Assembly: GCA_029207755.1 (NCBI GenBank)
Contig: JARCOQ010000241.1
Span: forward strand, 1-64,000
DNA: 64,000 nt
Origin: Chamaea fasciata
Lineage: Eukaryota > Chordata > Aves > Passeriformes > Sylviidae
Reading direction: 5' to 3'
Below the pieces are notes generated by a model. It had not been told where the DNA came from. It saw only the letters and a list, made by a program, of their open reading frames with translations, and made no database searches. Positions 42,540-54,962 of the stretch are shown here, piece after piece. The number at the start of each line of letters is the position of its first letter. Within the stretch, counting starts at the first letter, position 1. Made by a program: the position numbers and the translations under genes.

Positions 42540-43190
42540 GAACGCAAACCTGCCACGGGGGGGATGGGGCGGGCCGGGGCTGGGCTGGTGTCAGAGCCGG
42601 GGCGGAGCCTGGGCTTGCAGCGGGGGAGCGGGGCTGGGGCCGGGGGTGAACGGGGCCGGGGGGGATCAGGGCCGGGGGATCTGGCAGAACCCCGGGCCCT
42701 CAGAGCAGGGCCGGGGCCGGGGCCGGGGTGGGGGGGCCAGGGAGGATCGAGGGAGAGGGCGGAGCCACGGGCCCTCAGAGCGGGGCCGGGGCAGAGTCTG
42801 GGGCAGAGCACAGGGCGGGGCCAAGGCGGGGCCGGTGCAGGGACGAGGGAGTAGGACCGGGGGCGATTGAGGCCGGGGCCGGTACGGGGGTAGAGCCCAG
42901 GCCGGTGCCAAGGGTTATCGGGGGATCGGGGCCGGGGGGCTGGTGCCGGTTCTGAGGGCGGGGCGGAGCCCCCGGGCCCTCAGCGCAGGCTGGGCAGGGC
43001 CGGGGCCGGGTGGGTTCCCAGGGCCCGCTGTCCAATCAGCGCTTCCGATGCCTCAGAGAGCCCACGAATCGCGAGCCGGGTGGGGGTCAAAAGGGCCCCG
43101 GAAGGGGCTGTGGGGATCTGTGGTTCGGTGTGGAATGCTGAGGTCTGTCTGTGTGGGTATGGAGTTTCTCCAGGCTGTTTTAGTGCGGTG
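42540..43190 (+). promoter_or_regulatory. CpG island with strong G skew, candidate plus-strand promoter
   Basis: The plus strand is a dense series of GGGGCCGGGG-type motifs. A CCAAT box (43032-43036) follows. A donor-like GCG/GTGAGAA lies near 43186, and DNA downstream is poor in C. G-over-C skew starting at a CpG island usually marks the direction of transcription, so I infer a plus-strand start near 43040. No coding first exon was recognised. Repeated GGGGCCGGGG units also make G-quadruplexes likely. Confidence 0.5.
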
Positions 43191-44425
43191 AGAATTTGTT
43201 CATTTGTTTCTGTATAAGCTGTGCTGTGTGGGATTGTGTTTATTATGTAGTGGGTGATGGTAGGTAGGGCTGAGGGGCTGTTGTTCTGTGTGTTTGTCAG
43301 AGTTTCTCTCTGAATTCCAAGATATTCTGTTATGTGTGGTTAGGAGGCAGACGTTGTTTTAATTTAGCTTGTTTTTGGCCTTTTTTGGTGCTAAATCAGG
43401 GATTTTTTTGTGCATTCTGTCTCAGTGTTTTCTCTTGCTTGAGCTTTCCTATGGTTGAGGTAGAGGGAATGTGGGGAGTTTTGTGCTGTGCTATAGAATT
43501 TTCTTGGTAAGTTCTCCTATAAATCAAAGCTATGCTAAGCCTTGATGTGTTTGCAGGTGTTGGGGGGGGGGGAGGACGTGTACTCTTGGGGTGTGTTGTT
43601 TAGGGAAGGTACCAAAGTTTTCCTGTCTTTTTTTTCCCCCTTTAATCTCCCGTGACATGTGGGCCTGGCTGGTGTCTGGTAGTGAAGGTTTTAATTAGCC
43701 TTTCACTAGGAAGAACATGGTAGGAAGAAACAACCTTGTGAGGTTTGCTTTCTTGGCTGGTTTATGGAGTGACTTCAATTATAGAATTTCTGTGGAAAGT
43801 GCTATCATGTTTCAAAGGGCTACTTATTGGAAGCAGAGACAGCTTTTGAGTAGTGTGAGTTATTTCTGCTAGTTTAAGTTTTTTGTTCCATAATATTTAG
43901 GTTGCCTCAGCCCTGGGCAGGGCAGTGGTGCCTGAGGGGCAGGGAAGCAGGGGCAGAAGAGTTGGAAAAGGTGTGTGAGACCTCCCTTAGGTGTCCCCAG
44001 TCTGGGAAGGGGCTGAATGATAAATGGCACTCAGGGCAGCTGGGGTTTGTTTGGGTTGCTTTGTTTGCTTTTGGTTTGGGGGTATGTTTTGGGGACTTTT
44101 ATCGTGGGGGTAGAGAGTGTTTAACTTGTTTTGTCTGGAGGAGCTTTTTTCCTTGTCTTAGCTTTGTCATGAAGCATGAAGGTTTTGTACTGGAAACTTT
44201 GTGTACTAGGTCCAGTGTTCGGGGCTTTTGTCTGGCTTGGGAATACTTCCTGTTGTAAATGGCTATTTGAGTTCTCAGGAGATATGCTTAAAGGCATGCA
44301 AGAGTTTCCTTGTCTATGGAATTTTCTTATGGTTATTCTTTCTGTTTGGTTTTATTTACAGAGCAAGATTCATTTTTGTGTTTATGCTCTGTAGCTCAGC
44401 ATGTACAGAAGGTGTATTGACCCTT
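43191..44425. other. C-poor, G/T-rich stretch, no gene recognised
   Basis: The plus strand is rich in T and G and poor in C, which continues the skew of the CpG island on its left. Open frames here are hydrophobic and low in complexity, as expected from T-rich DNA. Confidence 0.45.
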
Positions 44426-45005
44426 CAAACCAAGCACTGCAAGTGCACGGTGGTTAATTGGATTAATTGTTGTCTGAGGAATAATGGATGAAGTCTATTC
44501 CAGTTTCTTTTGCCACCCTGTGGGAATGTGGTGTTCCTGTGTGCATGGGGTTTTAGGCGCGCTTGGGGAGAGGTAGAATCAGCACTTGGATTACTCCGGT
44601 TACTTGATGGGAAATGTGTGTTTGGAGCAGCCCCGTGAATAAACTGGTCTGGATACATGATGGGAAATGTTTTGTCCTTCAGTATACCCAGGAGCTCAGT
44701 GGATCCTCCCACACCGAGCAGTGCCAGTGCCCGGCAGTGAACTGGAGCAGTTGTTGCCTGAATGGGTTGAACCTGTTGGTGCTCTTGGTACACCGTGAGG
44801 ATTTGATGTTCCTGTGCACCTGGGGGGGACCTTGGCCGTGCTTGGGGAGATGTAAAATAAGCGCTGGGGCTGCTCTGGACCCGTGATGGGAAATGTGTGT
44901 TTGGGGCAGCCCCCCGTGGATAAAGTGCTGTTGTGTTCCAGATCTGCAGCAGTGCTGGGTTTGGCAGCGGGACTGAAGGGTTTGTGAGAGCAGAGCGGGG
45001 AATGG
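44426..45005. repeat. Tandem duplication with a period near 275 bp
   Basis: 44426-44640 and 44700-44930 share GATGGGAAATGTGTGTTTGG, GTTCCTGTG, GCTTGGGGAGA and a GAGCAGTGCCAGTG-like block in the same order. It abuts copy 2 of the 2.4-kb duplicated block. Confidence 0.75.
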
Positions 45006-45028
45006 ACCCATCAGCTCCAGCAGGGGGA

Positions 45029-47050
45029 GGAGTGTCTGCTTCTGCTTTTAACCTGTGCGAAGCTGAAAGCCTGTGGCTGTAAAATTAGCAGCAATACTGG
45101 TGCCTTCTTTTATCGCTCAAGGTCACTGGCCAGCATGGAACAAGAAGCAACCCAGGACTTGTTGGTGCCCTGGCAGAGAGAGAAGCAGCAAATGGTGCTG
45201 AGAGAATTTCTGGGAGTGCATGTGGGGTCCTGGTTTTCTTGATAGCTTGAGAAAGGATCTGAATGGAAAAATATCTATCTTCTTATGGGAGAATCTGATG
45301 TGGAACATTGGACCAGGATGACTTGCTGTGACTTCTTGAAAGCTGGAAAGAAGGCGATGTTAATCTTTTTGGCTAGAGGCAAAGTGTCTGCAAAGCCTTG
45401 GAAGAAGCCTATGCCAGGTAAGTGAGGACACGAACAGGAAAACACCTGGAGGCTGTGCTGTGATTTCACGGAGGGTTATGGATTCCTGTCTCAAATGTCC
45501 ATGTGTCAGTAGGGCTGGATCCAAGTGCCCCGGTGGAGAGGCAGGGTTGTCCTGCGTTCCAGCTTTTTAGTGGCTGGAGTTTTGCCCAAGGAAGAGCAGC
45601 ATCCTGATTTTGCTGCCATGTTGAGCCAGCACAGAGCTGTTGGGTGCCTCCGTCCAGGAGCAGCAGGAGCCTGGATTTCTGTCCCTGGGATTGCCTTGCT
45701 GTCCAAGACGGGGGCTGAAGGTGAGGGGCAAGGCAGGCCTGGGAGCTCTGGGAGTCAGGAGTGCCAGGCCTTTCATCTCCTGGTGCTGCTCAGGTGTTCA
45801 CCAGAGGGTTTTTTGACGGCCTTTGGCTTTCTGGATGGAAGCAAAAGGGTCCTTTCCCCTCCCTGCCTTCTGTCATTCCCAGGTCAGCCCCTGCTCTTTG
45901 CTGGCAGGCTAAATAGCCTCAGGAGTGGGCCGAGGAAGTGCTGCCTGATCTGTGAGGTTCCACAGGAGATGGGAGCAGGCTTTGCGCAGAGGTTCAAGCA
46001 GCTTGGGACTTCCTGAAGGCCTGAGGCCTGAAGCAGAGTCTTGAGGCAAAGCTGACCTCTGGGTGAGCCTTCAACTCAGATGTTGTGTTTGTATCCTGTC
46101 GGTAGTGCGGTAGCCAGGATCGTTAGTGTTCTGGGCTAGGTCCGTGCTCATTAGTGAAACATGGCTTGACCTTTCTGTGTTCAGAGGCCGGACAGGGCCC
46201 TGAGATGAGTCCTGTGGCCTTGTTGGGAGGAGCAGGGCCAAAGGCAGCTCCTGCATTGCTCCTGAAGCCCTGGCCAGGCTTTGGGGCGACGCAGGAGGAG
46301 GCTGAGCCCAGCTGTTCCCACCGTGGGAGTTGTGTGCGCCTGTTTATTGCAGCATTTGCCCGACCTGGGCCCTGTCCCGGCACAGCCGGAGCCTCTTGGC
46401 CTGCGGGCGGACGCACCCGCGGGAATTGCCAGTTCTGGGGGGGCTCTCCAGGGCTGGGTTGTGACAGGGGATTCCCAGCTGCTGGGGGTAAGGCTCAGGG
46501 TCCCTGGTGCTGGATCTCAGTCCCTGTAGGTCACCTTGGGTAGCAGTGCTGGGGAGCATTGCTGAGCTTCTCCTTGGGAGGTTCTTGGCTGCTCTGAGCT
46601 GTCTCCAAAGACCCTGAGCTCCTGAGGTTGGTGTCTGTGTCTTTGGTGCTGACCCTGCCCCCTGGCCAAGCTACTTTGGAGGGTTTGAAGGGTCTAGGGC
46701 TGAGTGCCCTTTGGGCAGTTTGATGCCAGCCTGGTGTGCTCCTGGAAGTGCCGCTGACCTGCCAGGACTGAGGAGCTGCTGGCTGGGTGCTGGTTCTGTT
46801 CTGCAGTGGGAGCAGGTAGCCCCTTGGAGGGCTTATAGAGAAACCTGGAGATGGGCTGGGGGAGCCTGAACTGGGTTCTTCTCCCTTGCTGACCCTTGAT
46901 AATAGGGCATTAGGGAGTTGCACGATTCTAACTCATGCTTGCTTGGGCAAATGAACAGAGCTCGGGAAGGTCCTTGAATGTGTGGGGTTTTTGTTGTAGT
47001 CCTGGTTTAGAAGCACCTTCTGTTGTAAAGGAAACAAATGGTGCTTGCTG
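45029..47050. repeat. Duplicated 2.4-kb block, copy 2
   Basis: Second copy of 3392-5860, same orientation, 41.6 kb away and about 97% identical by eye in the well-matched part. It lacks the 425 bp at 5192-5617 of copy 1. Two satellite monomers follow at 47228-47565. Confidence 0.87.
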
Positions 47051-47227
47051 CCACTGGGAGACCTTAGTTCCTTTCCTTCAAAATGTTTGTAGTGCTCTGT
47101 AGCTGATGTGCTGCTATAAACGTGTGTAAGGTTCTTGTCTTTGTAATGTATTTCATCATATTCCACGTTGGATTGAATCTCCACATTCTAAGAGAGACTC
47201 CAATCTTCCCTGGCAAATACCTGTCTA

Positions 47228-47565
47228 TCAAAACCAAGACAGTCTCCTAGCCCGGAAGCAAGAAACTGCTTTAGGTGGATCTCAGTGCTCTCGGAGGTTC
47301 TTTCTGTAGCTTTGCTTGGACCAGGAGCCCCGCGCGGTTTTTGGGCTCTCCACAAGCAGGGAAGCTACCGCAGCATGGCAACTGCATCTCCTCGTCCAGG
47401 AAGCAAGAATTCGCTTTTTCGGCAGATCCTGTGCTCTCTGAGGCTGTTTCTTGTAGCTTTGCTTGGAACAGCAGCCCCGTGTGCTTTCTGGGCTCTGCGC
47501 AACCAGAGAAGCTACTGCAGCATTGCAAGAGGGTCTCCTAGCCTGGGAAGTGAGAAATTGCTTTA
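47228..47565. repeat. Two diverged satellite monomers
   Basis: The landmarks AAGCAGGGAAGCTACCGCAG (47354) and AACCAGAGAAGCTACTGCAG (47501) are 147 bp apart. Each is followed by a CTCCT-G-CC-GGAAG block, as in the satellite at the left end of the window. Confidence 0.85.
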
Positions 47566-50500
47566 GGGGAAAAAAATCGAATATCTCAGGTAGAATTGGT
47601 TAATCAGTGTTTATTATCTTGGTGCCAAAAAATTCATAATCAAAAGAGCAATTCTTATTTTATGAGCAATATGTTTCTAATACTAATAAGACTTGGCACA
47701 TTAGATTTTTTTTGAAAGATATAACGATATTTTGTATTGAAAAATTGCAGACTGTTTATAGGCCTGTTATTTAGCTCCTCAAAGTCATGCTAGTGAATAT
47801 GGTTTTTTTAAGAACTATTAATCTCTCCCAAACTATTTCAGAATTTATTTCAGGGAAGTAGTTGATGATTTTTTTTTTTTGCTTCATCTTTGTTACAAGT
47901 ATTTTGAGTTTAGGTTTTTGATAAAATCACGGTATGGATTATACAGATACAAGAGTGAGCAAGAAATTGAAAATACAAAGTAGTGTGGTTTGTTTTTTAA
48001 TTTCTTGTCCTGTTCTACTTCCTCATGTATTTCACAGCACAAAGAGGAATAGAGCAGAGTGAGAACTTTGCCAGAAGGTATGCTTTTTTTCCAGGGAGAT
48101 TGGAATGGTTCATCTTCTATTTAGTGACAGATAAAAAATTACTTTAGCTACTTTGCAGATTGTTCTTCTTCTCAAAGTAAATGCTATACCATTTCAGACT
48201 ATAATTAAAAAGGATGTAAAATAATTTCATAAAACCCCATTTTTAATTGTAAAACTTTTTAAATTTTGGCTGTCTGGAAGTATTTTTTTAGAACATGCAA
48301 CAATTTTAGTCTTATTTTAAAGAGATATGTAAGACACCTTGTATTTATATACTGATATACATATAAGAATATTACATAGTTGAATTCTAGATATTTTTAC
48401 TCCTGATAATTGCATATACTACTCCAGCTGGAAACATGCAGTAGGTATTGTATCATTGGGTTTTATTGGTCCAACTGTATTTTAGAGCTTTTTCACTTTA
48501 GAGTAGGAAACAGGACTAGAAAAAGATTACTTGTCATTGAAGGAGAACATCATCTATTCTAAATCCTGAATGTACAGAAGCTGCAACTCTAAATGGCACG
48601 TGTTTTTAGTGCAACAATAAAACAAAGAATTGTATGTGAAGCATGAGTCTGATGTTCTTGTGAATCCCTTGAGATGAGAATACCTATGCACAGACAGATA
48701 AATTTAGATGGAATACACACCGAATTCCATGAATTCTGTTAATTGTGATAGAATTTATTCTATTTGAAACCACTTACTGGAATCAAACTGCAAATCTGAT
48801 TTATTACACTAAGATTCAAGACGTGAGAATTCCTTGCATAATTGAGTGAAAAATGTGACGGGTGGGGTGGAAAACTAAATCCAGCTCTTGCAACTTCTGT
48901 TGGACTAAATCTGCAGAGGAATAGTTGTAAACTTCCATTCATTATTCCTTTCTTGCTTGTCCACTTCATTGCAGAAACTCTCAGCTTGTAACAAAGGATT
49001 TATGTAACCATTGAAGCTGAAATGTGCTGATATTTGTTTGGTTCCAATTAGATAAATGGTGTCCTTAAAATTAAGTGCCTGGGTAAGGTGTGGCTGTTGA
49101 AGTTGTATCACTGTGCAAAGAGCTAAATAACCGTGCTTCTCCATGAGGGAAAATGGTAAAGCAGCATACTTTCTGCCCTCTGTACAGAAAATAAAGAACG
49201 AAAATCTATCTGGTTGTTCTTCGGCTTGAGATCTCAATTTTGGCGTGGTGTTCTTCCAAGCTGTGCTGGGTCAAAGCTCACATTCAGGTCTGAAGTGCTG
49301 AGTAATAGATCTGCCCATGTGAAAAACTTTGGTATGTGTCCCATCTATCCTAACTTGGTTTTTATCTAAGTTATTAATTTTACCTTAATAGGTTTTTTTC
49401 CCCTAGAGTTTCTTCTTTTCAGTAGAAAACATTGACTAGTGTGTGCAAATACAGGTCAAATCTGTAGAAGTGTATCTAATTCTTCTTTTTTGTAGTCAAT
49501 ACAATGGCCGACTTAGCATGTTAACAGTGTGTCATCTGGCCTGAAGATGGTTATTGAGCAAAAGATAAACATTTAAAGTTGTTTGTGCTAAATTTTACTT
49601 GCTGTATTCCTAGCAGACAACTGAACCCTGATATAGGAGAGTAAGTTCCATCCTAATGACTTTGAGTAAATTTGTGATGATTAATTGATGCATTTCTTTG
49701 TCAGTGTTTTCCAGTCCCAAGTGAGGATATGCTTGAAGTAGTGTTAAATTGTATTGCTATAGCGGCTGAGGAAAGCAATTTGCAAAGAACAATAAATGCC
49801 AAAGATAGAAAAGAAGTGCTCTGGCTATCAGCAAAACAAACCAATAACCTAACAAAGTGTTCATTTAACACCTTTCCAGACGGCAAGAATTTTCCACAAA
49901 AGCACATTGTTTGCCATCACTATCGCAAACATAGGCATTTTCTCCTCTAGTGAAGGCAGGCATCAAATTATTCCTATACTGATATGAAGATCTAAACCTT
50001 GTTCCTACATACTCCTAGCAAGAATATTTCTCCGTGCATGTAGGTAGATTGAAATCAAAACGTGATAGAAAAGGAATTGTATATCATGATTTGTCACAAA
50101 ATTGAAAATGAATTGTTGAAAGGAACTTGATCCTCTAGTGCATTGTGCAATCACTCTGCAAAGTAGTTGATTTAATATGCTAATTTTCTACTTTTCCATC
50201 TTCGTATTGGATCCTCTGCATGAAAGTGAACCCCAAATTTTTGTACAACAGGGATTCTGTTTCCATGCTTCTAAAATGAAATAAAAAAGTTTTTGAAGCG
50301 ACTGCAACATTTGATGAAGCATGATGTAACTCAATTATAGTAGCAAGTGAATTTGAACAACTTTTTATGTGGAACGGCACAGGTATATCTAAATATTTAG
50401 GTACTGGATTTCAGCGGTATTTGAGGAGGTTTTAAATTTTATTTCAATCTATTTCTTAAAAAAGATAAAAATCTAAAAGCTAGAAGAAAATACCCAAGGA

Positions 50501-53500
50501 AAGTCATTATTCAGTGACAATTCTATAATTTTGTCTTTGTAGCTACCGAATTCTTTCCTTTTTAATGTGTCTTTTAAAGAACAAAATATTCCTTGAAGTT
50601 TGAAATTCAGTACGAACTGTACTGAATTTTTCGGTCAAGTCTTTGCTTTGACAGTTGTCCCACACAAGTTGTGATCATCATTCCATGATGTGATGCTGTG
50701 TTGTGCATTTGATGTTGTCTGTTGGGTAATAATTGACTTTTTTTTCCCCCCTATCATAGTAGTAACCTTTTTTGGTATTCAATGGCAAAAATGGCCCCTG
50801 GAAGCTTTCTGGTGCACATGCAAGAGCAAAGTCTCAGGGAAAGCATTGCTCAGAGCATTGCATTCTGTGATTTGCAGTCTCAGAACGTGCACTGACTTGA
50901 ACATACCTCTGCATCACATGGGGAAGTGCCATAACTCTGGAGGGAAGAAATGGAAGCTTAATGTCAAATGAAAAAAATGTGTTAAAGCTTTTAAGAGCAA
51001 AGTTAAAGACAAAGATGAAGGAAGGAATGTGTTCAGAATAAATGAATTCATTTTTAATTATAGCACTTTGCTTTATATCAGCTGAGATTATAAGGTGAAG
51101 TAATGATAGAAAGAAAGAGTGCCTTCATAGCCTTCAATGGATGCCTGTAATGCAAAGAATTCTGCTCTTACATCCATTCCACTTTTAGACATTTTGCCCC
51201 TTATGCTGATTTCTTTCATTCTGATCAGCCAAATACAGACATCTGTCCCTCAGTACCTCTAGCCAGGGAGCTGATCTTAACTGCACTCTCTGTTTCCATT
51301 GAGTTCAGCATGTTCTGATTTTTCTCCCGTTTTCCTGCTGTCATTCTCCCTCTTTCTGTTTTGATAATAAAGCCAGTTTAAGGCAGCCTCTGTCAGCGGT
51401 ATCCAATTGTGATACCCAGGAAAATTCAGTTCTTTTCTAGTCTAGGCAGTGAAAATGCAGTTCTGCTCTCTGCATCCTTGTTAAATTAACCTTTGCTGTG
51501 AGGATTCTGACTAATCAATAACAGTGAAGTTACGGGCAGTGCAAAAGAATCAGAAAACTATTTTCTGAATTTTGGTAGGAGAGAAATTTCCACCCCCCCT
51601 TGGAATCTAACCATTCAAAACATCCCCCAGATTTTAGGACAGAAGGAATTTTCTTCTAATGAGGGGGAAAAAATTGAAGATTTGGGGAGGAAAAGCCATG
51701 AATATAATGAGAAGGAAAAAAAAAGTGGAGAGATTTTAGGTCCCAACAAACCATGAACATGTTGCAGTCACTGTGGCAGTGCAGGAGTTCTGCTAATTTC
51801 TAATAGTGAAGAAGTTAGCCAACAGAGATTGCATCTGGTTAGAGATTTCAAGACTAAACAAGTGCCAGGTGTCATGGGCCCTTACTGTCAAATCCATTTT
51901 AGCCTTCAAACTCAAGAGCTTAGTCATGGTGTGTATTTTCTTTGATCCAGATACTGTCAAAAAATGAGAAAATACAATTTTGTTGCTAGTGTTTAGTGTT
52001 TTTCAGCAAATGTTTTCTATGTAAATGTGCACGTTTATTACCTGAATGTATTTTAATTTGATTCATTATTTATAAATTAGCTCACGTATCATTGGCCTGC
52101 AGAAATTGTTGTAGATCTGTATCAAGACGTTAGTAGAGGTGAGCTAGTGGCAAAGTGTTCTGGGTGACACATCCATACCTTTGAATGGAGGAAAAACCAA
52201 AGGAGGCATTTTATTCTCCCATCCAGTATTTTGTGCTTTCAGTTGTAACTTGTGCAAGACAAGGCTCTGCAGTCCAGCAGCTGCACTAATCAGATTCAGC
52301 TGAAAATTAATTAGTGTCCTAGGAATACTGTCTCTTTTATTCTAGAAATTGGAAAAGAGAGTGAAGTTCTTGAGAGAAGGTGTTTCTGGAAATGACAGTG
52401 GAAGTCTGTATAAATACATCTAATATTCTAGGTTTTGTACTTGCACCTCTTTCTATATGTTTCTAACAGTTAATCAGGACAGACATAATCTGGAAGATAA
52501 ATAGGAAAGTGAATTCCTGTCTTTTTGCACCTATCCTGGTGTAAGACAGTTGTGTGACAATGGGGTTATTTCTTACAGGAGGCCTAGGCCTACAGCCTAC
52601 CTATTGTGTCTAGCAATGTTAGCAATGCTCTGTTATGTTTATATTATGTCTAGGAATTAGTTAACTTTCTAAAAGGCAATGCTACTGAACTTTGAACTGG
52701 ACTTGAGGGCTTTTCTGTCAACCAATAGAGTCTCTTCTTTGCTTAAGGCACTTAAGGCATATTTTGACTTTGTCTACAGCTAAAGCCAATCAAGAGCCTG
52801 AGTTTAAGAGCAGGGAAGGGCTGTGCACTTTCCTTAGGATTTAGCTGCTTTCTCTTGTCTCTTTCTCAATTTGTCCTAAGCTGGGGCAGCCAAAACTTTT
52901 GGCAAGGGGAAGATGCAGTAAAAGGCTTTAGGCTGTGCCTTTATGTTGTATCTGTGTACAGGAAGATGGAAAAGGTAATGGTTAGAGTGAATTAGCTGCT
53001 GTTTTGAGCTACTGTAGCTGGGCTTTCAGAAGCCTGCTTCTGGTTAAATGTTTGCAAGGCTAGTCCTGGAGATTCTTTCTGGATGAAGGCTGCTGTGGAC
53101 TCTTCATTTGGGAGTAAGTCAAATCTTTGAAACCAAAACTAAAAACTCCTATAAAACAGGTATTTCTATTGACAGGCAAGTTTTTAATCCTTGTTTCTTT
53201 TTGTTGTTATTGCTGTTTGTTTGGTTTTCTTTAGTCGGTTCTTCAAATCTTGGAATTCTCAGGTGCATAAACTCAGGATTATTGTTTTAAGATCTGTCCC
53301 CATTTAGAAGCAGTGCCTTTTTTAGGTGTGGTCAACTTGTGCATCTTGCTTGGTCTAGTTTTCAACGGGTAATAATTTACTCTTTCTCCATTTTTCTTTC
53401 CTACTTACCCAGGCACTGCATGATGCTTCAAATGAGTTTGGTATTTCTACTGGTGGCTTCTTTAGAATTGACTGTGAGTTTTTTGTCTGAGGTTTTTAGA

Positions 53501-54044
53501 ATGACCCTAGGAGCTCTAACAGCAGCTTCCTTCCTTGCAAAGAAGACTCATTTCACAGCAGTAATCTCTGAATATCTTGTTGGGGAGACCTTACTTTCCT
53601 TGGTACTAGGTAAGGGGTAGGAAAAACTCTTCTCCTCTGCAGCAATCCACAGTTTTTGATGACTTCCAACTGACTCAATTAGCTCAGAACTGGAATTTCT
53701 TCCAAAAGTGAATTGAACAACAGGGCTGTTAATTTATGGTACTGCCGCTCTGCCTAATAGTGACTTGCCTAAAAAAGTCTCCCATAGTAGTTTAATCCTG
53801 TTTAGTGAAAAACAGACAGTTTTTTGCCGTGTTCTTATTACCTTCTTTGGGTGGTTTGGAGTCTTAGAAGCTTATCGAGCATCTCCCTTAAATTTTCCCT
53901 CTTAAATCTAATAAAAAAACCCAAAACCCAAACAATTGCTCTCCAGCTGTTGACTTGACACTGCAGGAATGTTTTGGGATTGGATCACAGTGGAGACTTC
54001 AGGACATACATTATGAAATCAAACACTGCATTTTTCTGTGTAGG
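47566..54044. other. AT-rich region, no gene recognised
   Basis: Mostly AT-rich single-copy-looking DNA. The longest frame is a minus-strand one of 110 codons at 48905-49237, without known domains. Intron or intergenic DNA of an unidentified gene is possible. Confidence 0.4.
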
Positions 54045-54275
54045 TTCTTTTCTCCTTTATATCGCAACCAGAGAAGCTCCTGCAGCAGCGCAAGTGCATC
54101 TCCTAGCCCGGGAAGCGAGAAATCTCTTTTTCGTCAGATCTAGTGCTCTTGCCGGCTCTTTCTTGTGGCTTGGCGCGGCAGCCGCGTGTACTGTCTGTGC
54201 TCTGCAGAAGCAGAGAAGCTATCACAGCAGCACAAGTGTGTCTCCTAGCCCGGGAAATGAGAAATCACTTTGGAA
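54045..54275. repeat. Two diverged satellite monomers
   Basis: The landmarks ACCAGAGAAGCTCCTGCAGC (54066) and AAGCAGAGAAGCTATCACAG (54209) are about 143 bp apart, each followed by TCTCCTAGCCCGGGAA. They most resemble the pair at 47228-47565. Confidence 0.83.
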
Positions 54276-54962
54276 GAAAGCAATCCTCTGCTTCCGTGTT
54301 TCTGGGTGCTGACTGGTGGGGCGAGCCGTGTGATGTCGCATGAGGGCGTGCGGTGTTCGCTGGCGGGAAGGGCGTCATGGAGAGGGGCGCTCCTCTACTC
54401 CTCTAGTGCGGTGCTTCCCTCATGAAGGAGAAAGGGCCGTGGGTGTCCTCACAGGCGACTCGAACTGAACGTGCCCGTCAGGTTCTGGGCGTGCAGGTTG
54501 CGTTTGTTGCAGAAACCCCCACAGTCTGAGCTTTTGAACTCTAGGAAAAATGGGTGGGTTTAATAGGCTTATGAGTATTAACTTCTTTGTCCAGGGGTTG
54601 CCTAAAGCTGGTTCCTGTGCTGCTGAAGTCTCAGTTAAATGGTCAAATCACTGTGCAAAGATTTTGAAAACAATATGAAGAGTATCAGGAAGAGTGAGGT
54701 AATGGTCCAAAAATGGAGAAAGTATGTCTGAGAGCATATCTGTGACAGTGACCAGGTTGAAGTTTGGGTTTGTTCTTATTTTTAGTTTTGGCTTAAAAAA
54801 TTAAGGGGAACTGAATGCATTGTGTACTTGCTTTTACTATGTATTGATAGAAGATGGAAATACAGGTTAAAAATGGAACTGTACTTTAGGAAGGCTGAAA
54901 ACTTTGACCTAAATTGGACTCTAAATTTGAGATAAATTTGTAATGAAGTTGAATAACGTAAT

